Shown piece after piece: positions 48,277-57,425 of a stretch of DNA of 57,425 bases. Below the pieces are notes generated by a model. The model did no database searches. It saw only the letters and a list, made by a program, of their open reading frames with translations, and was not told the origin of the DNA. Source of the stretch: Gnetum montanum (Eukaryota > Streptophyta > Gnetopsida > Gnetales > Gnetaceae); the NCBI GenBank assembly GCA_015680685.1, contig MNCI01014205.1, positions 1-57,425 on the forward strand, given 5' to 3'. A program made the translations under genes and the position numbers. How positions within the stretch are numbered: the first letter of the stretch is position 1; the number at the start of each line of letters is the position of its first letter.

Positions 48277-49234
48277 GCAACTCGATAGAAACGTTGTCTG
48301 CGGCCACTTGGACGAGACGTCATCGCACCGTGTTCAGTAGTACAGAGGATAGGGAAAGGGGAATTTTGTATTTGGGAGGTCTGGGGGATTGCGGGGATTG
48401 ATGATCGGTCCAGGGGATTAGTCAGGGGAAAGGGGATGCTCTGATGTGAGGCATGCCGATCCTTGTCAATAGCTATTGTTTAGCAGACTCGGAGTTTAGA
48501 CATGCGAGGTGTGTCTTTTGCAGAATAAGGCTCTTGGTTAGTATGCAAGAGAACTTGTTGACGGGACCAAAGCTACAGGAGGATGTGTTGCATTCTTTGG
48601 GAGAACAGGGCCCGTGTTTAGTGTTCAGGGGAACCTGTTGACGAGGAGCCAAAGCCATGCGACTGGGTGTTTTTTGACCATTTTGGGTACGAGTACTTGG
48701 TTCTGAGACGACTGCCTTCCCGCCTGGGGCTTACATGGGAAGTGCCCGAGGTCTCTCGCTTTTTTTTTTGCAGCGAACTTTGCTTTGTTTGTGTACTCGT
48801 GCGCAGGTGTTATACTGTGTGACGTATCGTAGTGTGCAACAGCGTGCTCAATGTTTTGAATGTACTGGGTGTGTCAAGGGTGTAGTTGAAGGGAAACTGG
48901 GGAATGAATGAGGATGTACTAGCGAATGGTTTGATTTAGTCCTGCCAGATGCGCCGCGAACATTGTCTTATCTTGCTACTTTCGACGAAGTGCATCTTTG
49001 TACGAAACTTCGGGGCGTCATCTTGCAAACGTAACGCCAAGGAGACAAGAAAACTGTGAGCGAATAGACGAGCTTTGACTTACATGGCGGCTAATGGCAC
49101 AGAGGTGCTGGAGAGCGGCAGATACTGTATGCAGATGAAAGCAGTACTGAAGATGGCAGCTGATAGCAAGTGGTGCCTTGAAGCGAGCGATGAATGAGCA
49201 TGGCGGCGGAGTGAGGTGCCGGACGTGAACTTGC
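48277..49234. other. Unit B non-coding spacer downstream of pol
   Basis: No supported gene. Two diverged copies of a GAACTTGTTGACGRGACCAAAGC-like segment at about 48550 and 48625, and a T-run near 48760. Confidence 0.4.
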
Positions 49235-49375
49235 CAGCTTATAGTCTTGGCAGACTATTATGGGTTAGTTTTATGTCATAATCCAAGACTGTTCTGTGGT
49301 ATCGGTTTATCGTCATGATTCCAGGATGAGCTGTGGTATCAGTTTATAGTCGTGATCCCAGGACTTACACGTACC
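49235..49375. repeat. CAGTTTA minisatellite, left of pol (unit B)
   Basis: Three units of about 50 bases with core 'GTATCAGTTTATAGTCRTGATYCCAGGA', related to the unit A array at 19640-19995. Confidence 0.6.
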
Positions 49376-49386
49376 TGAGCTTGTGT

Positions 49387-52300
49387 TCAGACATAGAACG
49401 GTTTTAGGTACAAATGATTTGTTGGATTAGCGAGCTCGTTCCCTTCGGTGTCAGCTAACTTGAATGCATCATTATCGAATGCCTTGATGACCATGTAAGG
49501 CCCTTCCCAGTTGGTTGAGAATTTGTCCGGGTGCTCCCGAACAGCTTTGAGTATGAGGTCGCCTTCGTAGATTGGGCGCTTGTTAATGTCATGCCGATGC
49601 CGCTGTCATTGTTGCTTTTGGTACCAGTCGATCTGATCGAGTGCGCGTGCACGTTCTTCTTCTACCGAGTCGAGGTCAATGAGCCTTAGCTCGTTGTTTT
49701 GCTCGTCATCGAGGAGTCCGGAGAGTGTGATCCTTAGCGATGGTACCTGTAATTCCAAAGGTAAAACAGCTTCTGAGCCATAAACGAGACTGTACGGAGT
49801 TTTACCTGTAGATGTCCGGTGTGTAGTGCGATATGCCCATAGTGCGTATTTTAGTTGCTCGTGCCATTTCCTTTTGCTTTGGGTTAGCATTTTCTTAAGT
49901 ATTGTTATGATTGTCTTGTTCGTTGCTTCTGCTTGCCCATTGCTTTGAGGATAGTAAGGGGAAGAAAACGAATGCTGAATCCCCAGACTGTCGTAAAAGG
50001 TTTTTGTTTCGGCACTACTAAATTGTGGCCCGTTGTTGGTGATGATTGTCATGGGAATGCCAAAACGGGTTACAATGTTTTCTAGGATAAAGTTGCACAC
50101 GTGTTTAGAAGTCGTCTTTCGAAGGGAAGCTACTTCTACCCACTTTGTAAAGTATTCTATCGCAGTTATGATGAAACTATGCCCTGCGGAAGACGAGGGT
50201 GTTATTGGGCCGATGAGGTCCAATCCCCACTTCTGAAAAGGCCATGTTATCTGTGCTGTGTGCAACTCGGTTGGTGGTACATGTATTAAGTTACTATGTT
50301 TTTGACAAATGTTACATGTTTTGACTTTGGAGGAGCAGTCGTATTCCATGTGGGGCCAATAGTAGCCTAAGTGTCTTATTTTTGTGGCCATGGCTTTTGG
50401 TGCTATGTGTCCTCCACATAGTCCCTCATGCACCTGATCGACAATTGTTTGGGCGTCAGTGCTAGTGACGCACGTTAGCAATACGCCTTCGTAAGATCTA
50501 CGACATAGTGTGTCCCCTACCAGGGTATATTGCTTAGAACGTTTTCGCACAGCGTCCTTTTGCGCATTTGTTAGATGTCGCGGGGCTTCTCCACGTAGAA
50601 GGTACTCTTTTATGTCAGTGTACCGTTCTATTGCGTGTGTTGTACTAACAGATGCGATCGGCAATGTTTCGGAGATTATTGGTTCATCGCACCTGATTAC
50701 GGAGCTTGGCAAGGCATGGAACATGTCGGGCGATATATTTAACGCTAGTGTGGCTAACGCGTCTGCTATGGTATTATCATTATGGGAGACATGTTGCACA
50801 TCAATGTTTTCGAATCGTTTCATTAAATGTTTCGCCAAGTCACAGTATGGTTGCAAATGTTGAGCTTTACACGTGTAGACATCCGTGACTTGGTTTACAA
50901 CCAATTGTGAATCCCCTCTGACTACCAGGCGCGTGATGTCTGAAGCCAGTGCTGCTGTGAGACCTCTAAGGAGACCCTCATACTTTGTCACGTTGTTAGT
51001 ACAGTGAAAGTTGAAACGATAAGCGAAGGGTCGGATCTCCCCAGAGGGATAGGTGGTTATGGCGGCCGCACTTCCTCCTCGAGAGGTGGATGCTCCATCA
51101 AAGTTTAGAATAGCATCGTAGTCGTCAGGCACTGTGTCTATCGTGTTTATACTTTTGTCGGGGAATTCAGGCTATGTGATTGCTTGGTCATCCGTTGGTG
51201 ATGCGGCCATTTGATTCGCTATGGCTTGACCTTTGACTGATGATTGCGCTACGTAGTACAGGTCAAACTCGGTTATCATGGCTTTCCATCGGGCTATTCA
51301 ACTCGTTTCGTAGATGTTTCCTGTTATGGCTCTCAGTACATTGTCCTTACAGATTATATAAACTTGATTACGGAGGAGGTAATGTCGCCATTTTCTTAGA
51401 GAAAAGACTAGAGCTAAGCATGACCTCTCTACGTCGTTGTACTTCTTTTCATGGGCAACTAAGGCATGGCTCAAATAGTACACAGGGACTTCGGTTCCGT
51501 CGTCTTGTTTTTGGCAAAGCATAGACACGATCGACGATTCCGAAGTGGCAAGGTAGATGTAGAATGGTTTATTGTTTTGAAGCGGATAAACTGTGGGCAA
51601 TCGCGCGAGTGCTGTTTTGATGTTTTCGAAGGCTTCCTGGCACTGCAGGGTCCATTCGAAATGGACGTTTTTACGTAACAGGTGGTTCATGGGTTTTAAT
51701 TTATCTGTTAATTTTTCTACGAAGCGCCTGATGAACTGTAATCGACCTTGTAGACCTCGAAGTTCGGTGAGATTGCCGGGTGGTTTCAGGTTTGTTATGG
51801 CTTTTACCTTATCGGGGTCTACTCGTATCCCTGCTTCAGAGGCTATGAATCCGAGCATCTTGCCTGTTTTGACGTCGAAAACACATTTTTTTGGATTAAG
51901 TCTTAGCTCATATTTTAGACAACATTTTAAGACTAGGTTGAGGTCTTGTACATGCTGTTCGGTTGTCTTTGACTTAACTACTATGTCATCCACGTAATCA
52001 TTGAGTGACCGTAACATATAATCACTAAAGATAAATGGCATGGCTCTTTGATACATGGCCCCAGCGTTTTTGAGACCGAATGACATCATGGTGTAGCAAA
52101 GAGTTCCCCATGGTGTCATGAAGGTAGTTCGAAGTTGGTGTTCAGGGTTGATGCGTATTTGGTTATATCCCAAAAAGCCATCCATAAACGACAATAAGGC
52201 ATGTCCGGCAGTCGAATCAACGAGTTGATCGATGCTGGGCAGGGGAAAGTCATCTTTTATGGTTGCTACGTTTAAGTCACGGAAGTCGATGCATAAGCGA

Positions 52301-52866
52301 ATGCTTCCGTTTTTCTTTGGGACGATGACCATGTTTGACACCCACTCGGCATAATCAACAGCCCGAATGAAACCAGCTTGATAAAGCTTAGTGATCTCAT
52401 TGCGAACTGCCAACGCCACCTCGGGTCTAACTTTTCACGCTTTTTGTTTTATCGGTCTTAGTTTTGGGTCAAGAATGATGTTGTGTTGGATAATCCTAGG
52501 ATCTAGCCCGGGCATGTCCGTATAAGACCAAGCGAATGCTTTCATGTTTTCCCTAAGCACATTCTGAATGTCTTGAGCCATGCGTGGTTGTAATAGCATG
52601 CTTAATTTTAATATTTTAACTTCCCCATCAGGCATAGTAATGGGGGTTTCAGCTAACGGGTCTTCAGTGATGTTTTCAGCTTCTATGTCAAGAAACTTTG
52701 TCATGCCTTGGTAATTGTCTGTTGTTTGCTGTGTTGAGGCTATGACCGCGTCGTCCATTAGTGGACTTGAGTTGATGAAGTTTATGTCAAAGTCTCGTGT
52801 AATGGCGCCATATGGTCCGTCGATGGTTAACGGTGCGGTTAAGTGCTGGCAGTCCATTGAGCTCAT
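49387..52866 (-). pseudogene. Tat-lineage pol (RT, RNase H, aRNase H, integrase), unit B
   Basis: One minus-strand frame of 1160 codons from ATG 52866 to TGA 49387, with four internal stops: TGA 52435, TGA 51298, TAG 51172, TGA 49606. No frameshift. Residues about 1-150: linker with FAWSYTDMPG. RT with RLCIDFRDLN, MSFGLKNAGAMYQRAM and YVDDIVV near residue 292. RNase H to about 520. Second RNase H from about 585 with FDGAS, KYEGLLRGL, GDSQLV and ADALATLA. Integrase with a His/Cys zinc module (about 815-865), LDLIGPI, and NNGPQF where DNG is usual (a catalytic Asp changed to Asn), then NGQAEATNK. The dual RNase H marks the Tat lineage. No gag or protease precedes it. A possible splice acceptor (TTGGCAG) lies just before the ATG. 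Confidence 0.9.
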
Positions 52867-52974
52867 CCCTGCCAATAAACCGAGAGTTGCATGAGCAAGA
52901 AGGGATCGTTCTATGTCTTTCAGAAATTTAAAGTGTGTATACGTGTATCATGGTGGATTATCGTCACACTTGGA

Positions 52975-53100
52975 TGCATGGCAGTTTAAGGCCTTACCGG
53001 GCCGTCAGTGGGTGAGGAGATTGACAGTTTAAGGCCATACCGGGCCACAAACGAATGGGGAGAATGGCAGTTTAAGGCCATACCGGGCCACTGGTTGTAA
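52975..53100. repeat. CAGTTTA minisatellite, right of pol (unit B)
   Basis: Three units of about 50 bases with core 'GGCAGTTTAAGGCCATACCG' followed by GGCC. They lie about 110 bases upstream of the pol start and about 190 bases from the TATA box of the divergent gene. Confidence 0.8.
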
Positions 53101-53199
53101 TTTAAGTGAATGTGTAAAATGGGGTCCATGGAGGAACCAGGACGTAATACTCTGTCTCAAATTGAATTTTAGTTAATTTTAATAATAATTTTTTTGGTT

Positions 53200-53471
53200 A
53201 GATTTCAGCAAGAAAAGAAAAACAAAAAGGCAAAACGGCAAAAACGGAGCGATGGCGGCGTAAGCGGCTTAGCGTCAGCGTCAGCGTGCGTTATATAAAG
53301 GATGAGGGGTCCATTTTTTTTCTGTTTTCAACAGCGACAGCGTAAGGTGCGACCTGTGTAAGCGTAAGCGTGAACTTCCTAAGCGTAGACGCCGAGAAAC
53401 CTGAGCGTAGACGCCAGACCCGAAGATAGTCGTTCAGCGTGCACTTAGATAGTCAGCGTAAACACTTTGCG
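53200..53471 (+). promoter_or_regulatory. Promoter and leader of the unit B divergent gene
   Basis: TATATAAAG at 53292-53300 is preceded by AGCGTCAGCGTCAGCGT repeats and followed by AGCGTAAGCGT/AGCGTAGACGC repeats in the leader up to the ATG at 53472. Unit A keeps a TATA at the same relative place (23980). Confidence 0.6.
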
Positions 53472-56400
53472 ATGGGCAAGGGCAAGGAAGTAGAAGGCTA
53501 GGGGAGGAAGGGTTCTGACCTAACCTTCGCCGAAGAGATGGAGGTGATGCTGCAGGGCCTGCCTAGGTCGAAGATGTCGGAGTGGCCCGTGACGTCCCAC
53601 GGGTAAGCCTTGATCTCTGTCTCTGTTATTGTTTGCGTTTCTTGGCGTAGACGATCGAGCGTAGAGGGTTTGAGGGTTTCTTTGGTGTGCACGCCCGCGT
53701 CACTGCGCGGCGTAGACTGTCATCCGTTTTATTCGCGTCTGTTATTCGACGTATTTTCTTGGCGTAAATCGTGTTTTGCGATGGCGTATGTGCCGAGGGT
53801 TTGTTCAACGTATACGCTGTACACGTCTGGCTCTGGCACTTTACTTTTTGGCGTAGTCTGTGGATGCCGACGGCGGGTTCAAGCATATACGCTGAGGGTT
53901 TTGCCAGTGTACGCGCTGTGCGTGGGGGGTTCGGGCGTCAGCGTAGACGCTGCGTTTTGTAGCATATACGCTGGGTTTAAGTGTTTTTTTGTAGTGCAGT
54001 TCGCCCGGCGTATACGCTGAGTTCAGCGTATACGCTACGTTCGAATCGTGCTGTTTTGTTCGGCATACACGCTTCGTACAGCGTATACGCTGGAGCGTGC
54101 GTCACGGGCGGATACGCTCTGGGTATAGCGTATACGCTGGGCGTAAGTTGTATTTTTCGAAGTGGTTTGGCGGGCGTATACGCTGTGTACAGCGTATACG
54201 CTGGGCGTAAACAGTTAGTTTATTTTTTGATTTTTTTGCTATGATGTAAACTTTCATTTCATTGCAATTGGTTGCAGGGATAGCAAATGTTTCCTCATAG
54301 TGGTTGAGCTCGTCGGGGTTTTAACGTGGGCTGGACCCATTCAGGATGGCGATCTTCCCCCAGCTTTAACTGTGGATAACAAGGGAGTCTGGTTTAGGGA
54401 AGGCGTTGGCGAATTTCTGGCCTTCTTGTTAACCAACTTAGAGGTGGTTATGTGGTCATTTTTTGATGAGGTGACTGCACGCAGTGTAGTTGATGCATTA
54501 TTGCCGGGAGCCGCAGAGGGCGTTGTGGTCTTCATGGAAGACATTGACGAGGGCCTGTTTGTTGATGAAGATGGTAATACTCACGGGCCCAAGTCAACAC
54601 GTCCGTTAGCGCGTGTGTGGGAGCAGTTGCCACCAGGGTTGGATTATATTAACAACACTTTGTTTATAGCTGCCCGTGCGCACACCCTGTTTCAGAATCC
54701 TCCTAGCACAGTGTACAGAATAACTGGGTAAGATCATTTGACTTTCTTGCTTCATCGATCGTCGTTTGATGTTAATTTTTTTTTAACATGCATTTATTTG
54801 CAGGCCAAAGACTAACCTAGATGGGACTCTGATTGAGGACAAAGGGATAGCCCTCACTCGCACAACTCTAGAGGCCTTTATGATGGCTCCCACTCTTCGT
54901 GGGGCCGTACTGGCTTAGACAAAGAATTCGATGGTCCGCTTCCATGAGCAATTTTCTAGAGCCTTTGCGATGTGCAAAGCCCGTGGATGGTTGCACGAGG
55001 ACTGGATAGATGAGGGACCGGTCTTCCCTCATAGTTTTGGCAGTACCTCAAAATCTACCACTAACGGTGCGTAGTGGCATTTATTACATGCGTTAGTGGA
55101 TTCGTTCAACTGTTTGGGGTGAGACCGATGTGATTGTTTTAACTTGTTTTAACAGTTGATGAACCCTCGAGTGGGGACCCTGTAACAACTGGGCGAACTG
55201 AGATGACTTTGTCGATGAAGTTCGGGGAAGTAGAGAAGGCGCAGAAGTGGTTACGTAAGAAAGCCCCACCATCCCTCACTCGTTTCCTAGATGATGCAGG
55301 CCTCCTAGAGCTTTTCATGATGCCAAGCCCTAATGTCTCAATTGGGGAAATGATAGGGATCTTGGACTCTTTCAATGAGTCTGTCTCTCAGTACAGCACC
55401 CGGATTAAGGGTGTCAAGGTGGTGTTTCATCTGTCGCCTGTATTCTTTTCTAACTTATTCGGCATGCCGGCAGATGGCCTACCCGTAGTGTTGGACAGGT
55501 CTCACACAGAGCTCCAAACGATCCGTGAACTGGAGTCTTGGCTTGGTGTGACGAAAGGCACCAAGGGGTTCTCAATGCAGGGGAAGGCAAAGGTTGTTGA
55601 GGTGAATGAACTGCATCCCCTGTTTCGAGCACGAGTGTTTCCCAAAACTCTTTCTCAGGTGCGGAGTTTTGGGGTGGAGGCGGTACGCATTATGCAGATG
55701 ATTTTGGAAACTGGGATGCGGTACAATTGGGCTCAGTTTTTGTTGGCGGGCATGCATAAGGAGATTGTGCGGTTGCGCACGCATATCGAAGCACAATCGC
55801 ACTTCACTTTCGCCTTCTTCGCCGGCTATCTTCACCGTTTTGCCGAGTTCCTTGTGGTGCGTGCGGACAACAAGTTTGTCCTACGGGATCGGGGTCAATT
55901 ATCCTGTCCGTGGGTCAAGCACTTGTACGCGACTACTAAGTCGCAGGATGCCCCAGAAGGTATCAATGAGTCCGTGTCTGTTACTACAGGGGGATCATCC
56001 GGCGGTTCCATCCATACGCGGGACAGTCTGGGGGTGGAACCAGCGGATGTACCTTTAACTGCTAGACGGGCAGAGCGGGTAATCAAGGAAACTGTTGGCA
56101 AAGCCAAATTGAAATTGAAGAGACCCGAACGCCCCACAGAACAAGTCACCGAGATAAACCAGCCACGCATAAAGAAAATACGCTTCAAGATACTAGGTGA
56201 ACGAAGCCCATCTATTTATCATTTTATCGTTTTCGTTTATGTGTAGCCCTTGCTTCAATTGCTTACGTTGTTGTTTTTGATTTGATGAAGTGAGGAAGCA
56301 GGCCTTAGAGACCATCATAGAGGAGGAGGATACGCACACAGAGAAGAACAATGAGGGGGAAAGCCCGGAGAAGAGCCAAGGCGGGGAAACGGAGTTATTA

Positions 56401-57425
56401 ACGGAGAGGACTGCTGACACTGAACCTTTAGATGACCCAGATGCTATGAATCAGATGTTTAGTAGCTTCCTCAAGGGTGACTTGGATTTGGGTGACCCCC
56501 CGGAAGGTGAAAAGGATCAGGGTATGTCTGTGCTTGTTTTTTTTATCATTTTTTGAATTAATTGTGGCTCCTTATGTTTTTTTTATCTATTTTCGTGTTT
56601 TGGATTAGATGAGGGCAGCGATGCCGGGACGGTACGATTGGACGTCCCCATGAAGACGGTTCCCCCTGAGAGGACCGCTGAGGTTAGTTCTTCTCATACG
56701 CGTCAACCACTTATTTGGTCAGAGATGCCAAGTAAGTCGAATTTTGTGGATGGAATCGCGGAAGAAGTTATTGAACATCTCCAAGAAGTCCATCCTGATA
56801 TAGGTATGGCTCATTTAATGATTAGCAGCTTCTTGTCTTATTTGTATAGTCCTAACGTTCGTACTTTTTTTTTTGTGTGGGCAGGCGCTAAACTAAGATG
56901 GGATCCCTCCGAGGGCATCAGCATGGAAAGCCTAACTACACTCTCCCCAGAAGTGGAACAGGTGCCAAGGCCTGTTTATGAAGGCGTTGCAGACAGCCTT
57001 GCGCACAATGCCAAGTCGTTGTGAACTTGTAGGCGTTGTGTTGAACAATTGTGGTTACAAGTACAAGCAAAGGAAAAGGCATTCTCCGAAGTATCAGAGG
57101 AGCGTGACGATTTAAAGGCTCGATACGAGTTCGCCGCTGCTAGACTGAGTGGAGATCGTTCTTGGCGAACATCAGAGATTACATACACAAGGTATTGGAA
57201 CCTTTTGAACCGTCATGCATCACTGACTCGAAGAATATCGGAATGCAAAGCTCAAGTTGATCTCCTGAACCTCAAGTGTCAAGATTGGAAGGCTTTCACT
57301 TCCAAGGTTCGCAAGTGGGGTCAGGATGAGAAGAACCATAAACATCAGTATAAGAAGTCGCTAAAAGAAGTGTCCATTGAAAAGCGGCAGCTGGAGATGT
57401 TTGTGGAAGGTTTGGGTTTGCGTTC
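53472..57425 (+). pseudogene. Divergent seven-exon gene of unit B, partial at right edge
   Basis: Exons 53472-53602, 54278-54727, 54804-55066, 55156-56196, 56291-56521, 56609-56803 and 56885 to the edge. Every intron is GT-AG and phases join correctly, giving about 950 codons with three stops: TAG 53499, TAG 54916 and TGA 57022. Exon 2 has LIVVELVGVLTWAG and HTLFQNPP. Exon 3 has IALTRTTLE. Exon 4 (347 codons) holds a globular part (VFHLSPVFFSNLFGMP, FRARVFPKTLSQVRSFGVEA, FTFAFFAGYLHRFAEFLVV) and a basic tail with RIKKIRFKIL, possibly a nuclear signal. Exon 5 is acidic. Exon 7 is a long coiled coil. At TAG 54916 unit A keeps Gln. No family is recognised; the layout recalls plant transposon-associated proteins, but I claim no function. 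It could be a captured host gene or an element regulator. Confidence 0.75.
53603..54277 (+). repeat. Intron 1 of the divergent gene with GCGTATACGC array
   Basis: From about 53790 to 54210 the intron carries about 13 copies of GCGTATACGCTG or near variants (GCATATACGC, GCGTAGACGC). Some are in back-to-back pairs about 10-15 bases apart (for example around 54008 and 54025). Flanked by GT at 53603 and TTGCAG at 54272-54277. The motif is absent from exons. Confidence 0.85.

Larger units (their letters stand above)
47300..57425. mobile_element. Unit B: composite Tat-derived element, younger copy, partial
   Basis: Contains the promoter of a lost coiled-coil gene (-), motif arrays, a conserved inverted repeat, Tat pol (-) with only four stops, and a divergent seven-exon gene (+) with three stops that continues past the window. 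Order and orientation match unit A. It is CpG-rich and clearly less decayed than unit A. The left end is truncated at element C; the right end is not in view. Confidence 0.6.

Noticed and set aside
50510-51997. Plus-strand frames of 94-134 codons inside the unit B pol region
   Set aside because: They are shadows of the minus-strand RT, RNase H and integrase frame.
53790-54210. CRISPR-like array
   Set aside because: The units are 10-12-base palindromes with irregular spacing in a plant intron, not constant repeats with unique spacers.
55895-56188. Minus-strand frame of 97 codons
   Set aside because: It is a shadow of exon 4 of the divergent gene, which has paralogue support in unit A.
54278-56196. 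Divergent gene as a plant mobile domain (PMD) or known transposase protein
   Set aside because: The general layout is reminiscent, but I could not point to diagnostic residues, so no family name was given.

Overview
The window looks like repeat-rich nuclear DNA from a large-genome vascular plant. The evidence is Athila and Tat lineage Ty3/gypsy retrotransposons, a plant LINE remnant, an endogenous caulimovirid, GT-AG introns and a tRNA-Asp type primer site. A gymnosperm or fern would fit, but nothing here fixes the species. No intact host gene was found, and nearly every coding region carries stops, mostly TAG or TGA where a relative has Gln, Trp or Arg.

Layout. 1-1707: 5' end of a minus-strand Athila element (gag, primer site, whole LTR). 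1841-3420: a decayed coiled-coil ORF on the plus strand. 4690-5110: LINE remnant. 5110-13933: AT-rich DNA with no gene I can support. 13934-14922: a second Athila LTR with its polypurine tract. 15187-36045: 'unit A', a composite element with a coiled-coil gene (-), a Tat-type pol (-), and a divergent multi-exon gene (+). A genome-length endogenous caulimovirid (about 24470-31330) sits inside its intron 1, and an Athila element (36046 to about 42250, with a 559-base N gap) ends it. 42250-44100: no gene. 44100-47290: 'element C', a plus-strand LTR-like promoter with long TACGCT palindromes and a gag-like ORF. 47300-57425: 'unit B', a younger copy of the unit A plan, running off the right edge.

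The most interesting object is the A/B unit. Both copies carry a minus-strand Tat pol (RT, RNase H, second archaeal-type RNase H, integrase) that starts at the same methionine with no gag or protease in front. Both also carry a divergent plus-strand gene of at least seven exons. In unit B its reading frame stays in phase across six introns (53472-57425, about 950 codons, three stops). The two genes face away from a shared region with a TATA box. Pol is bracketed on both sides by CAGTTTA minisatellites. The non-coding parts hold short palindromic motifs that differ between units: GCGTATACGC in B, CTATGCTC/GAGCATAG in A, GCTACGCTAC in C. An approximately 80-base inverted repeat is conserved downstream of pol. 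I infer an autonomous Tat-derived family that carries an antisense intron-containing gene, with arrays that may bind an element-encoded protein, by analogy with VANDAL/VANC anti-silencing systems. The binding idea is untested.
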